Below, one piece after another: positions 23,361 through 34,565 of a DNA stretch of 64,000 bases. The first letter of the stretch is position 1. Every line of letters starts with the position of its first letter. Source of the stretch: Inia geoffrensis (lineage: Eukaryota; Chordata; Mammalia; Artiodactyla; Iniidae). A model generated the notes under the pieces. That model had not been told where the DNA came from. It saw only the letters and a list, made by a program, of their open reading frames with translations, and made no database searches. The stretch covers positions 147,884,237 to 147,948,236 of the forward strand of contig CM070899.1 in the NCBI GenBank assembly GCA_036417435.1, read 5' to 3'. The position numbers and the translations under genes were made by a program.

Positions 23361-23519
23361 GACAGGAGGACATACAGATTTCTCCAGTGCAACACCGAAG
23401 AATATATTCTAATCTTTCTTTTTTTCATATTTTTAGTTGTCTTTTCCAACAGTGAGAAACCTGGTGAGATAATTGAAGAAATTTTTGCATTATTCAGCTA
23501 ACATATGAATTGCACTAAT

Positions 23520-23652
23520 TTTAAAATCAACTTTATTGATATTTAGTTTATATACAATAAAATGCACCCATTTTACCTGTCCTGTTTGAAGAGTTTTGTC
23601 AATGTGTATACCACTGAAACCACCAACCACAATCAGGATATAGAATATTTCT
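23520..23652 (-). mobile_element. Ancient L1M 3' UTR, left half
   Basis: TCAACTTTATTGATATTTAGTTTATATACAATAAAATGCACCC and CCACTGAAACCACCAACCACAATCAGGATATAGAATATTTC are antisense L1M 3' UTR. The element is split by the L1 insertion and continues at 24739. Confidence 0.7.
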
Positions 23653-24724
23653 TTTTTTTTCCAAACATCTTTATTGGAGTATAATTGCTTTACAATGTTG
23701 TGTTAGTTTCTGCTGTATAACAAAGTGAATCAGCTATATGTATACATATATCCCCATATCCCCTCCCTCTTTTTTTTTTTTTTTTTTTTTTTTTTACGGT
23801 ACACGGGCTCCTCACTGTTGTGGCCTCTCCCGTTGCGGAGCACAGGCTCCGGACACGCAGGCTCAGCGGCCATGGCTCACGGGCCCAGCCGCTCCGTGGC
23901 ATGTGGGATCTTCCCGGACCGGGGCACGAACCCGTGTCCCCTGCATCGGCAGGTGGACTCCCAACCACTGCGCCACCAGGGAAGCCCCTCCCCTTCCTCT
24001 TGAACCTCCCTCACACCTTCCCTATCCCACCCCTCTAGGTGATCACAGAGCACCAAGCTTATATCCCTGTGCTATGCAGCTGCTTCCCACTAGCTATCTA
24101 ATTTACATTTGGTAGTGAATATATGTCAATGCTACACTCTCTCACTTCATCCTAGCTTCCCCTTCCTCCCACCCCGTGTCATCAAGTCCATTCTCTAGGT
24201 CTGCGTCTTTATTCCTGTCCTGCCCCTGGGTTCATCAGAACCATTTTTTTTTTAGATTCCATATATATATGTGTTAGCATATTGTATTTGTTTTTCTCTT
24301 TCTGACTTACTTCACTCTGTATGACAGACTCAAGGTCCATCCACCTCACTACAGATAACTCAATTTCATTTCTTTTTATGGCTGAGTCACTATAAAACTC
24401 TTAGAGGAGAACATAGGCAGAACACTCCGATGACATAAATCACAGCAAGATCCTTTTTGACTCACCTCCTAGAGTAATGGAAATAAAAACAAAAATAAAC
24501 AAATGGGACCTAATGAAACTTAAAAGGTTTTGCACAGCAAAGGAAACTGCAAACAAGACAAAAAGATAACCTTCAGAATGGGAGAACATATTTGCAAACA
24601 AAGCAACTGACAAAGGATTAATCTCCAAAATATACAAGCAGCTCATGCAGCTCAGTATCAAAAAAAAACAAGCAACCCAATCCAAAAATGGGTAGAAGAC
24701 CTAAATAGACATTTCTCCAAAGAG
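23653..24724 (-). mobile_element. L1 insertion with 5' inversion and 14-bp target duplication
   Basis: TATAGAATATTTCT is present at 23639-23652 and again at 24725-24738, an exact 14-bp target site duplication. From the left comes a T tract, then antisense L1 3' UTR and end of ORF2 to about 24388. The orientation then flips, and 24389-24724 is sense ORF2 (ATGGGACCTAATGAAACTTAAAAG, then CCAATCCAAAAATGGGTAGAAGACC). This is the twin-priming arrangement, with ORF2 sequence missing at the junction. A CHR SINE later landed at 23770. No intact reading frame remains. Confidence 0.9.
23770..23987 (-). mobile_element. CHR-type tRNA-derived SINE
   Basis: Starts with a 26-base T run (its A tail), then the whole cetacean-type body, and ends at GGGAAGCCC, the reverse of the tRNA-like head. 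It is little diverged and is inserted in the L1 3' UTR. It gives several spurious overlapping frames on both strands. Confidence 0.95.
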
Positions 24725-24738
24725 TATAGAATATTTCT

Positions 24739-25330
24739 AACACCCCCGCAAAGTCTCCTCATACTGCTTTGTAATTAATCCTCCGCTACAGAGATCAGCT
24801 CTAGGCAAACACTGAGCTCCTTTTTGTCACTGAAGATCATACTTCCCATTTCTAGAATTTCATATAAATTGAATCATAAAATAAGTGCACCTGTTTCTGC
24901 TTCTTTTACTCAATATGATGTTTTTGAGATTCTTCATCTGTGTGACACTGATTTTTGAATGATGAAGCAACCTTGCATTCCTAGAATAAACCATATTTGT
25001 TCATAATTTGTTAACTTTTTATATGCTTCTAGAGTCATTTTGTAAATATTTTGTTAAAGATATGTGCACCTGTGCTCTTGAGGTATATTTGTTTTGCATC
25101 TTATTCCTTATACTGTTTTTGTTCAGTTTTGCACACAGGGTAATGTTGGTCTCCTAAAATGTGGTGGAAAATGTTCTTTCCTCCTATACTTTATTAAATA
25201 GCCTGGAGAATATTGGTACTATGCATTCATCAAATATTTGATACAATTCACCAATGAAATCGTCTGGTCCTGGGATTTTCTTTGTGGGAATGTTTTTTTG
25301 TAATGATATAAGGCTTTGATCACACTCTAG
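24739..25330 (-). mobile_element. Ancient L1M, right half
   Basis: Continues the element cut at 23652: CACCCCCGCAAAGTCTCCTCATACTGC and AGAATTTCATATAAATTGAATCATA, then antisense ORF2 text ending TCGTCTGGTCCTGGGATTTTC. Segments may derive from two rearranged pieces, since 3' UTR passes abruptly into mid-ORF2 near 24950. Confidence 0.65.
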
Positions 25331-25589
25331 TAGCTTCAAATATGTATATATTTAATTTAGTCCAATACTGAAATTTATAATCTGGGGGCAGGTTAAGTGT
25401 GACACGTAATGCTTGTTCATTACCAGAAGTACAACAAAGTAAAATATAATTTTTTAAACTCAATGATATATTGGGGCACATTTCTACATCAACAAATATA
25501 CACAAGTACTGTAGAGTATTTCATTTCGTGCATGTATTGTAATTTATTTACCTGATTTTTCCACTTGTGTATTCACACTCATGTTCTTT
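25331..25589. other. Unassigned AT-rich stretch
   Basis: No recognisable repeat family or frame of note. Confidence 0.4.
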
Positions 25590-26990
25590 AAACCCACTCT
25601 TTTGAGGCCTTTTTTACTCCAATGACATTGCTAATGCCAAGCTAATGAATTACCTCCATGTTGCTAAATCCAATAAGTTTTTAGTCCCTGTATCACTTGA
25701 CCCATCAGCAGTGTTCGACTGAGTTGATCACTCTCTCCTCAGTATACTTTCTTCACTTAGCTTTAAGGACATCACCCTTTCTTGGCTTTCCCTTACCTCA
25801 CTGGTTGCTACATTTTGGTGTGTTTTGATGGTTGCATTTCCTGTGGAAATTCCTGTCCACTTCCTGAACTCTTAATGTTAAAATGATCCAAAGCTCTGTT
25901 CTTAGTCATCTTCTCATCTCCGTATACCTTAAATCCCTTGAGAATCTCAACCAGACTTATAGCCTGAAATACCATTGCTGCTGATTATTCCAAATTTATG
26001 TCTTCAGCTCAGATCTGTCTTATAACCTCAGACTCAGAAGTCAGACAGACATTTCAATCTCATGTTCTACACTAAATTCTCCAAAACCTGCTCTGCCCCC
26101 AGCCTTTCTTATTTCACTTAATGTCAATTCTATCTTTCTGGTTATTCAGTTCAAAATACTTGGATTCAGTTGTGACTCACATTTCTCTTATATTTGAACA
26201 AAATCCAAATCATACTGGCTTTACTTTTCTAATACATCCAGAATCTTATTACTTTTCACCATGTCATTGAATTATCTATTATTACTGCCCCTCATTCCTC
26301 CTATCTCTCCCACCCCTTTCAGAGTCTGAGCCACCATGATCTCCTCCCTGGATTACTCTATAAATCTTCCAACTTTAAAGCTATTCCCAACACACTCACA
26401 ATAGGATCACATTAATAACTGGACTTTAAAAATTTAAGTTTAACTATGTCATTCCTCTACTCAAAACACTTCAGTGTTTCCCCAATTTACTCATTATACA
26501 ATCTAAAGCCCTTACAACAGTTTACAATTTTCTACGTGCCCTGCTCCCTGGTGTGTCTCCTTATTCCCTGCTCCAGACACTGTGGTTTCCTTACAATTCC
26601 TTGAAATCTCCCGGTGCATTCCTGCCCAAGGGCTTTGTCCTAACCACTCCCTCTTTTTCTGGAGATCTACACAGCTAACCACCACCTTCAAGTCAGCACT
26701 CAGCTCTCATCTTCCCAAGGCTGCCTACCTTGACTGTCCTTACCCTCAGAGCTCCCAGTTCCATTTACCCAGTTTTCCTTTTTCTTTTTCCCGTATCACA
26801 CATCACCTTCTAATATAAAATGTACTTACTTGTTATATTTACTCTTTATTGTCCGTACTCTGTTAAAATTTAATCTTCTTAAGAGCAGAGATCTTTCTTT
26901 GTTTTGTTTACTAAAATACTGCCCACTAGAAAGAAGAAGCAATACATCGTAGATATTTAATTAATTTATCTTGAATGAGTGATTTAGGCA
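25590..26990 (+). mobile_element. Long L2 LINE fragment, ORF2 end plus 3' UTR
   Basis: Sense L2 text in order over 1.4 kb: CACTTGACCCATCAGCAGTGTTCGACTGAGTTGATCACTCTCTCC, CAAATTTATGTCTTCAGCTCAGATCTGTC, ATCCAGAATCTTATTAC, GATCTCCTCCCTGGATTACT, TATGTCATTCCTCTACTCAAAACACTTCAGTG, TTCCTGCCCAAGGGCTTTGTCC and AGAGCAGAGATCTTTCTTTGTTTTGTTTAC. The reading frame is broken many times. It is unusually long and contiguous for an L2 remnant. Confidence 0.85.
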
Positions 26991-27190
26991 GGTTGTTCCC
27001 GTTTTCCAAAACAAGGTGGATCTAGCTATCACATATATATCTGTCTGCTGTCCATTCAATCAGTAATCCATCTATCATTTATCTATATCTATATCCATAG
27101 CTATATCTACCATTTTTCTATCCATTTTTTAAAAATATTTACCTGTTTTGGACAGTGTTAGATACTATGGGAAAAAATAGATAAATATAC
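26991..27190. other. Unassigned, (TATC)-rich
   Basis: Short stretch with degenerate TCTATC units at 27040-27120, probably a decayed tetranucleotide repeat. Confidence 0.5.
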
Positions 27191-27197
27191 ACTGATG

Positions 27198-27511
27198 ATG
27201 GGCCTTCCCTGGTGTCTCAGTGGTTAAGAATCTGCCTGGCAGTACAGGGGACACGGGTTCGAGCCCTGGTCAGGGAAGATCCCACATGCCGCGAAAGAAC
27301 TAAGCCCATACACCACAACTACTGAGCCTGCGAGCTAGAGCTCATGAGCCACAACTGTTGAGCCCGCATGCCACAACTACTGAAGCCCACGCAACTAGAG
27401 CCCGTGCTCCGTAACAAGAGAAGCCCCCGCTCGCCTCAACTAGAGAAAGCCTGCACGCAGCAACAAAGACCCGGCGCAGCCAAAAAATAAATTAAATAAA
27501 TAAATAAATAA
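27198..27511 (+). mobile_element. CHR/Bov-tA-type tRNA-derived SINE, long form
   Basis: Head GGGCCTTCCCTGGTGTCTCAGTGG, box-B-like GGGTTCGAGCCC, then internal CACAACTACTGAGCC-type repeats and a tail of AAATAAATAAAT. ACACTGATG flanks it at 27189-27197 and 27512-27520 as a 9-bp target duplication. The longer body marks an older subfamily than the short copies elsewhere. Confidence 0.9.
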
Positions 27512-27829
27512 ACACTGATGCACTGGAGCCACTCACATTAACTTGCTAGAACTGATTGTTAAATATTCAGGAATTTTACAATCCGGTTGTTAAAACAGTG
27601 GTAGCTTGAAATTGGCCATGGTGAGAGCTTTTACATTATATAAATTGGAAAATGCTACAAACCAGGGCTTTTCTCATCACCCCTCAGGCTCAGAGCCCAT
27701 TTATCAGTGTCATTGGAAGTACAAGGCTAATTCTTTACCATCAAGCAGTTAAATTCCTAAGCATACAATTCTTAAATATAGTATGTAATAGAACATAACA
27801 GCATACTTAAAATTGACTCTTGCCGTATT
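27512..27829. other. Unassigned stretch
   Basis: Between the SINE and the LTR; nothing recognised. Confidence 0.45.
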
Positions 27830-28325
27830 TGTGTTTTGTGGAAATAAATGAGAACAGAGAAGAGATTTATTCAGAGCTTGCTATAGCAAAGGAATCAGGC
27901 ACCATCACTTGTGTTTGGCAGAGACTCAGAGGCAATCAGGTAGTTGAAAAAGCTTTTATAGTGAGAAAAGGGGAAAGCTTCAGGTTGGAGATTGTTGGCT
28001 TGGGGAAAGTGGATAAATAGCAGAGGGGCACCTTCTGTGATTGGCCTGGGAAGAATATTTGGCTTTCTCTAGTTTGTCCTGAATTGGATGAGAGAGGAGT
28101 GACATCTGGGGGAGCTGGTCATCATTGACCCAGTCCTGGCAATTCTGGCTGATTGCTGTAGAGGTCGCAGTTGGGTATTCTAGGCTTCCTATGTGGATCA
28201 GAGTCCTATTGTCATATATGGTCTGGCCATTGTCTGTTTGTATATTCAGCCTCCCAAGCCTCCGTTTTGGTCATTCTCTTGCTTGTGAGAGATTGACCAA
28301 TTCAGAGAAGGCTCAAATTCCAGAT
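27830..28325 (-). mobile_element. ERV LTR (3' LTR of a truncated provirus)
   Basis: On the minus strand there is a TATAAAAG box at 27953-27960 and, 80 bases further, an AATAAA signal at 27866-27871, with C/T-rich sequence after it. The plus-strand left end starts TGTGTTTTGTGG, i.e. the LTR ends in CA. It directly follows the env remnant in the minus-strand direction. The right boundary is approximate. The 66-codon plus-strand frame at 27820-28020 is antisense LTR. Confidence 0.65.
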
Positions 28326-28329
28326 CTTC

Positions 28330-28730
28330 ATTTCTCAGTAATTGTCACCATTGTCAACTGTATTGTGAGATCTTCTTGACCTTGTTGTTGTATCATGGTG
28401 GTTATCGTTGGGTGAGAGAATATCTTTGCAGAAGCATTTAAAAATCTGGACAGAATGCACTGGACCAATGTTACTACTACTGTGATAAAGACAACAATTA
28501 CTGGTTCCTGTAATATGCTTCAGACTAAAGAACCCCAACTGCCAAGAGTACAAATCCCAGAGGTTATGGGGATCAACCTTGTAGATCTAAGTGGTCTTTT
28601 CCATAATGTAAGGTATAGCCTGTACTACCTTGCCTGTTTGATCCAAGTACAAAAAAGTATTATTAGCAATGACACAGATGCCACCATGATGAGCCCACAA
28701 GAAATGTAGAGCAAGGCGATTGTACATCAC
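28330..28730 (-). pseudogene. Endogenous retrovirus env transmembrane remnant
   Basis: Minus-strand translation starting near 28727 gives a segment that fits the gammaretrovirus-like transmembrane subunit: a Leu/Ala-rich helix with an Asn-Arg-Leu start, then a Gly-Gly-Ile-Cys motif and an Asn-Asn-Thr glycosylation-type site. The usual paired cysteines after the first cysteine are absent. An in-frame stop follows near 28590. The remaining text to about 28330 fits the decayed membrane anchor and cytoplasmic tail (Ile-Gly-Pro motif). Surface subunit, pol and gag were not found. It is an inactivated fossil with no product. Confidence 0.65.
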
Positions 28731-28779
28731 TGTTCATGTCAGTGAGTGAGACTGATCTATATTTCACTTAAGGCAGAGT

Positions 28780-30185
28780 AGCATGCATAACAACTTCTGT
28801 CAGAGTTAGTGATAAGTTTTTTACTTCCACTGTTTGGAATACTGCTCTGACTGTTCTCATATACGATGAGTCAGTTTAAAACATGGCAGCATCTATTCTG
28901 AGGATATTATATTGAGATAACTTATTTAAACATGTTAATGTATTTAAATGTAAATTTCAACTTAGACTTTGTTGCTCTTTGGGCAGTAAAACTACGGGGT
29001 CCATTGTTGCAAGTCAGTATAAGGATGAATTTGGTATTAATAAGAACTATGAAAATGGAGCAGGCTGTCTTGAGAATGTAGTGGACTTCTTGTTATTTAA
29101 TGCTTTCAGGCAGTGGTTCTAGCTTTGAATGGGAGTTTGAAATAGATTAACTTTAATGTCTCTTTCAATGCTAAGAGTCTGTGACTCAGAATGATTCTTG
29201 AGAGATGCAGATTAATGACTAACTGCTATAAGAAAAAGAGAATGACTTATTTTAGGGTAATCACATAGAGGAAACAGAGATTGGTTTCACAGTGAACTGA
29301 GTTTTGCTTAGTTTCTGAGTCAGTTATAAAGGGAAATTTACTAGCTTTATGTTGTTTCATCTGCCATACAGAGTATTCTGTAGTCAGATGTTCTTCCCCT
29401 GATAATTTGGTGTACTTTCTCCTTAAAGACTATGTGGATCATGTAACTGAAGATGCTCCCATTTTTATTTTAGTGGCATGAAATCCAGGGGCAAATTTTC
29501 AGTTAAACATTTTAACTGCCTACGTTCAGATTGCCTCTATATTTATGGTTTTTCTTCCTGGTCTCAATCTCCTATTCTAAATGATACTGTGTTGGCGCTT
29601 TATTTTTATGTTTGATATTTACATACATCATGCATTCTTCTAAGTACCTTAAATTCTTTGTGAAATGAGATGGAAAATGGATGGATAAGTGGATGTAAGG
29701 ATAATGACTTGGCAAATCGGTGTTCTTTCTGGTAAGTTCCAGTAAGTAGTGATGTCGTCATGTTCCATAATGATGGAGTAAACTGTCAATCACTATCATT
29801 ACCAGCAGTTTCCTCCATTACCCAACATCCAAGTCTCTTTTTTCCCCAATACGTTCCCATTTTGATAACCACCAGCCCTAACCTAATACTCATTTGGAAT
29901 AGTGCTGATATACAGTGGGATCAAGTTGGCTAATAATAAATTGATTGATGATGTTTTAGGATTTATTTTGCATAGCATTATTAGGGTTCAGTACATGCTA
30001 GATATATATGAGAAGGTTTCTCATAAGTCCCATATTGAAAGTAAAACATAAAATAACAGCTGAGTTTTATATAAGCTATTTTTGGGTCCCCAAATGGTGG
30101 TACATTTGATCTGTCATCTTTGTTAGATTGAACTTTGAATTACTTCTGTTGTACAGTAGTAAAAAGTGATTGCTTCTCTATAATT
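28780..30185. other. Unassigned stretch
   Basis: AT-rich. Further ERV sequence may extend into the first few hundred bases but was not recognisable. No coding frame is supported. Confidence 0.4.
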
Positions 30186-30189
30186 ATTA

Positions 30190-30420
30190 CTGATCTGACC
30201 AGGTCTAGAATGCTGTATTCAGTTCTGGGCCACATCCTTGGGAAGGACACCAAAAACCTGAAATGGGTTCAGAGGAAGTTAACAAATTGATGAGGGGTTT
30301 TGGAAGCACCTCACGTGTCACTGCTGGAAACTGTGAATGCTTAACCTGGAGAAGTGATTACTCTAAATTCCTATGGTTACTTCTTTCTGATATCAGACTT
30401 GAATTTGTCCACTGTTTAAT
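30190..30420 (+). mobile_element. CR1/L3 LINE fragment
   Basis: AGAATGCTGTATTCAGTTCTGGGCCACATCCTTGGGAAGGACA, TGGGTTCAGAGGAAG and GAATGCTTAACCTGGAGAAG follow the conserved C-terminal CR1/L3 reverse-transcriptase region. This is one of the oldest repeats in the window. Confidence 0.65.
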
Positions 30421-31840
30421 AAACTTTGTACATAAATGGAAGTCTTCCAGAAATACAAGAATACCTATGCATTATGGCATATGTTCATTGTACTACAGTG
30501 TACTTCATGAAGTACCCAAAAGATGCTAAAAGATCTTGCAAAAGGTCTGTATGATGTGGTTTTCCGCTTACTGCCACGTGGAAACCTGTCTGTCAAGAGC
30601 CCTCTGTACATGCCTCCTGGACCATGTTCTGGGGAAAGTCACCCACTGGCAGTACTGGAGAGGATTTCGTCTGTCACTCAGTCTGCTTTTTGTTTCTTGC
30701 CGAAGGCAGCTGAGACGGATAGATTGGGAGAGATGCCTGCAGCCTGGGAACTGGTTTCTAGGACAGGAAGCTGAATCCAGAAGATCCTTGGTAGGGTGCA
30801 CTGCTTTTCCTACCCTTGCCTTTACCCCTAAAGTAACTCCTGAATCTACTTTTATCACTAAGCAGTATCATAATGAGCAAATGTAAGAGAGAGACAGATT
30901 GGGCTGACTTGCTCTTTCAGTGGCAGAGTCTCAAGGAATTTTATACCTTAGACATTCTGGACACTCCTGTAGTAGAGCAGGGCAGGCTGATGCTGATGTA
31001 ATCAGGGTAGAAGAGGAAATCTCTAACCAGTATTCCCTGTAAGCGCTGACACTCTCCAGGGGCCCAGAGCCTCCTTGACTTCATTTGTAATTTTTGCAGA
31101 CCTCCTTCATAGTGAAACTCTATTGGATATTAAAATGTCCTAGGATTAGTGGTAACTGAAACCAGTTTTTCCCATTTGCTTATTTGTGTTAAGCTTGAGA
31201 CAGAAACCATGGAGCGAACAGCCTAGCAGGAAAGCCTGTTGTCAAAGGAGGTGGTGGGGATAATGTGGGGACCAGGTCTGATCACTGGCAGTCATTTGGT
31301 TAAAAGAGAGGTTGCATAGACTTGATTATTAATGAACAGATTCTTCTATAGACAGCCAGCTGAGGATTTGAGGGCTATCAAATCCTCAAGCCAGGTATTG
31401 TGAAAATAGTTGGACGATACATTATTTGATTTTGTTTTTAGTATATTTACCTTTCGAATTATGCATCGCTTATGTCAGTAATACAATTAATTTGCATTTC
31501 TTGACATTTGCATTACTTGCATTAGAGTTGAGGGCTTGAAAACCTGAAGTACATTGGACAAAAATTTTGCTGTGACGTTAAGCATCAATCATGCTTTTTA
31601 GTTGGGTGTAAGTGGGTTAAGTAATACAATGAGAGAATAAATGAATGATCAAATACAGAATTTCTTTGGAAAAAAATATGATTAAGGTGCTTTCTGTCTC
31701 TGGAAAGTTAGACAAAGTTTTGGCCTAGCCAGTTAGGAAGAAGTCATGAATGGTGTGCTGTGGGAACAAAAGGAAAGAAAGAGAGGCATTTTAACTGGTA
31801 TTTTAAGCAGAATCATCAGTAATAACATATTCCACTTAAT
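30421..31840. other. Unassigned stretch with overlapping short frames
   Basis: At 30523-30886 two plus-strand frames (83 and 116 codons) and a minus-strand frame (96 codons) overlap. None has a recognisable domain, so this is taken as locally stop-poor, GC-richer DNA. The remainder is AT-rich and unassigned. Confidence 0.4.
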
Positions 31841-31844
31841 AACA

Positions 31845-32035
31845 GTTTTAATTTCCCAAAGCCCTCTACATTCACCATATCATTTTATTTTGAGGTAATT
31901 TAGGCAAATTATCATTATTATCCCATTCGATAGATAAAGAAATGGAGATAGGCAGGGTAAATAATGTGCTTAAAATAACACAGCTGGTTAATAAATGGAT
32001 TGAAGCCAGGACCCGGGCCTCTTAGCTTAGCCACT
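31845..32035 (-). mobile_element. MIR SINE
   Basis: Reverse-complement text: CCAAAGCCCTCTACATTCACC, TAGATAAAGAAATGGAGATAGGCAGGG, ATAACACAGCTGGTTAATAAATGG and GAAGCCAGGACCCGGGCC. Confidence 0.75.
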
Positions 32036-32124
32036 TAACTCTTTCCACTTGATCACTTTGCCTCTCAAAATTTACAAACGATCTCCATCCAATTTAAGCC
32101 TGCAGTGGCTAACTATACCTTGAT

Positions 32125-32235
32125 TCTTTCCTTCCTTCTTTCCTCCCTCCCCTCCTTTATTCCTTCTTTTCTTCCTTCCTTCCTTCTTGTTTTCCCCTCT
32201 TCCCACTTCCTTCCCTCCCTTACTTGCTTTCTGTT
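32125..32235. repeat. (TTCC/TCCC)n pyrimidine tract
   Basis: Imperfect TTCC and TCCC repeats. The 61-codon plus-strand Ser/Leu/Pro/Phe frame here is a by-product of the tract. Confidence 0.9.
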
Positions 32236-32499
32236 TTTCTTCATCTGTAATACAATGGCATTAGTAGACATTAGCAATCTCTTTGTTTAGGACCTATAAA
32301 ACCTTTTCATCCCTCCTTTCTCATTCTGAATGGCAGCATGGCTACCTAGCAGGGGCCTTAAGTTATTTACGTATATAAACACACACACATATACTTGGCT
32401 TTGAATACCAAACTCCTAAACCCACTTACTCATAGTAACCCTGAACTTCACATTCTTAATTCATCTCATGAGGTATGGTGGGAGTTGTTATAAAATAAC

Positions 32500-32605
32500 T
32501 CTTTTATAGAATTAGTCTGAGGATTAAGCTTGATCATCATGTGAAGCGCTTAGCTCAACTTCTGTTACGTTGTGAGATGTATGTACTCAGTAAATGGTAG
32601 CTGTT
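32500..32605 (+). mobile_element. MIR SINE 3' part
   Basis: TGAGGATTAAGCTTGATCATCATGTGAAGCGCTTAGC then ATGTACTCAGTAAATGGTAGCTGTTG matches the MIR 3' end. Confidence 0.7.
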
Positions 32606-34364
32606 GCTGTTGGGTTGTTTTGCTCATGAAGCAAAGTGAAATTGAAATTTTAAGAAAAGACAAAAAGCCATCCTCATTTCAAAGAATGGGGACGGAGTCA
32701 TAGAATACACAGCACTGATTTGAGATCAAACCCAGGTATTGTGTCAATTGGTTTAGGGCCTTTTCTGGCCAAATCCCAGTCAATTTTCATATTTTCTTTG
32801 CATATGAAAGATATATAATGGGTTGAAAAAATGCGCAGCCAGTGGGGAATGCATGAATGATGGAGTTAACAATATGTTCGTGGAGTCATAATCACAATTT
32901 ACCAGAATGGGTAGCTTGTATATTATCAACAGGTGGGAAATTATTCAAAGATCAGGACTTGACTGGAGAAACGTCTTAGAATTTGCAAGTAAGAATGCTA
33001 AGTCAAATGCATTAGTGGGAAAAAGAAACAAGGGGGAGGGAGACTTTAGTCATGGTTTGGTCTCTTGGAGTCAACATCAAAAGTGTTCCTTCTAAGAGGA
33101 ATTCTAGGATCTGTGCTTCTCCAGCCATGGACCAGTGCAGGCCCTATTCACAGCAGTGACACGTCTTAAATCAGGCCTCTCACCCTGGCTGTTGACACAT
33201 TGCTGGGTGTGGACCGGCCAAGTAATTGGATATGAAGCCCCATGCCAAATGGTTCTATTATAGTTCAGTAGAAAGCAATGACAGGGTGAATGCAGGAGAG
33301 GTCAACAGCCGTTTCCTTCCGAACACAGGTTTCCTAAGTTAACAGTGTAAATCGTCCCCTCTGAAAGATCCAACATCTGATGTGCATTTTAACATCTCAC
33401 TTCTATATGTTAATTATCTTACTCAGGAAAATAGTTGGAAGCTGACTTAGGCATAGGGATATAAAATCCATTTAAGATTTCTCCTAATGTTGTCATTTCC
33501 CCCAGCCCTCAGAATCTGGGCACTTGGCTAAGGGCTTAGTGTAATATTGCAGCAATGTGTGCTGCCTCTCTCTGTTAGCCACTGCCCCCCACCCCGCCCC
33601 CAGTTTCCCATGCCCAACCATTTTGTTTCCAAGGTGGGCATCCTGCCTAAGAATGGGATCAGGCTGGCACAGTACCTACCAGAGGAGGAATCGCTGCTTT
33701 CAGAGGGAAGCACTGAATCAAATCTCTCAGAAGGCGAGCCTGACCCCTTCCCTCTCTTCCCACCTCCTCCATCTGGAAGAGAAGAGATTTGGAAGTTGCC
33801 AAAGTTTAATTACTTCTACTGAAAGTGACAAAAAAAATGTGAAAGCTTATCCTTTAGTGGAAGTAACCCAGAGGGCCTGTTATGGACATTTGCAGCAGTC
33901 TGTTTGCCATTTGTTTTTTGTCTTTTCTTCTTTAGCCCCCCTCTCCCCGCAGCCCAGGAGCAAATTTCCAGTTTTCTTTTCCAAGAAGAAAGAGGACAGA
34001 CTGTCCCTTAGAGACTTCAAAGGGGTGTTTTGGATTCTGCCACCAGAGACAGAGCTGTTGAGACATCCTCAAATACTTCTGTATTAAGATTCACACAACA
34101 TGAAACTCAGAAGAGCATTTGCTTACACCATTAGCTCATTGTGTCAACTATCCACCCAGGCAAATTGTGTTAAAATGACTTCCATCTCTAACTAACCCAT
34201 AGGGGGCCACATCAGCAGATATTAAAAGAGGTGATTTTGAATTTTTGTGTGGGAAGGGGGGCAACAAAAACTTAAACAACACAGGAACAACAATTAGAAA
34301 ATTGTAATATGAACGTGTAAGCAATTAGATAACAATTAACATTCTCATTAAACACCAGTTATCA
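32606..34364. other. Unassigned stretch with the longest repeat-free frame
   Basis: At 33547-34087 two overlapping plus-strand frames of 91 and 176 codons lie in sequence I cannot assign to a repeat. The 176-codon frame has no domain I recognise. An acceptor-like pyrimidine tract ending CTTTAG/CCGCAG lies at about 33910-33951, inside the longer frame. Coding status is not supported. The flanks are AT-rich and empty. Confidence 0.35.
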
Positions 34365-34565
34365 AGTGTTTACCATATGTCAAATCTATACACTTTCATG
34401 GGTATTATAATTATTTCTTACAACATCCCTGTGAAAAAAAGTAACATTTTCACCTAATAGATTCAAAGAAAGCTAAATTGTCAGTGAAGATAAGGAATTT
34501 GGCCAAAGTCACCCAACTAATAAGGGGCAGGGCTGCAGTTTCAATTCATGTCTTCTGATCCCAAG
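34365..34565 (-). mobile_element. MIR SINE
   Basis: Reverse-complement MIR: ACAACATCCCTGTGAAAAAAAGTAAC, AGGAATTTGGCCAAAGTCACCCAACTAATAAGGGGCAGGGC. Confidence 0.75.

Noticed and set aside
23690..24115. Several overlapping frames of 72-125 codons on both strands with Gly/Pro/Arg/Cys-rich peptides
   Set aside because: They are translations of the CHR SINE. The same peptides recur at 36764-37096, 38648-39129, 41524-42033 and 58125-58493, each time in a SINE.
30523..30886. Three overlapping frames of 83-116 codons on both strands
   Set aside because: Frames on both strands at once indicate stop-poor composition rather than coding; none is recognisable.
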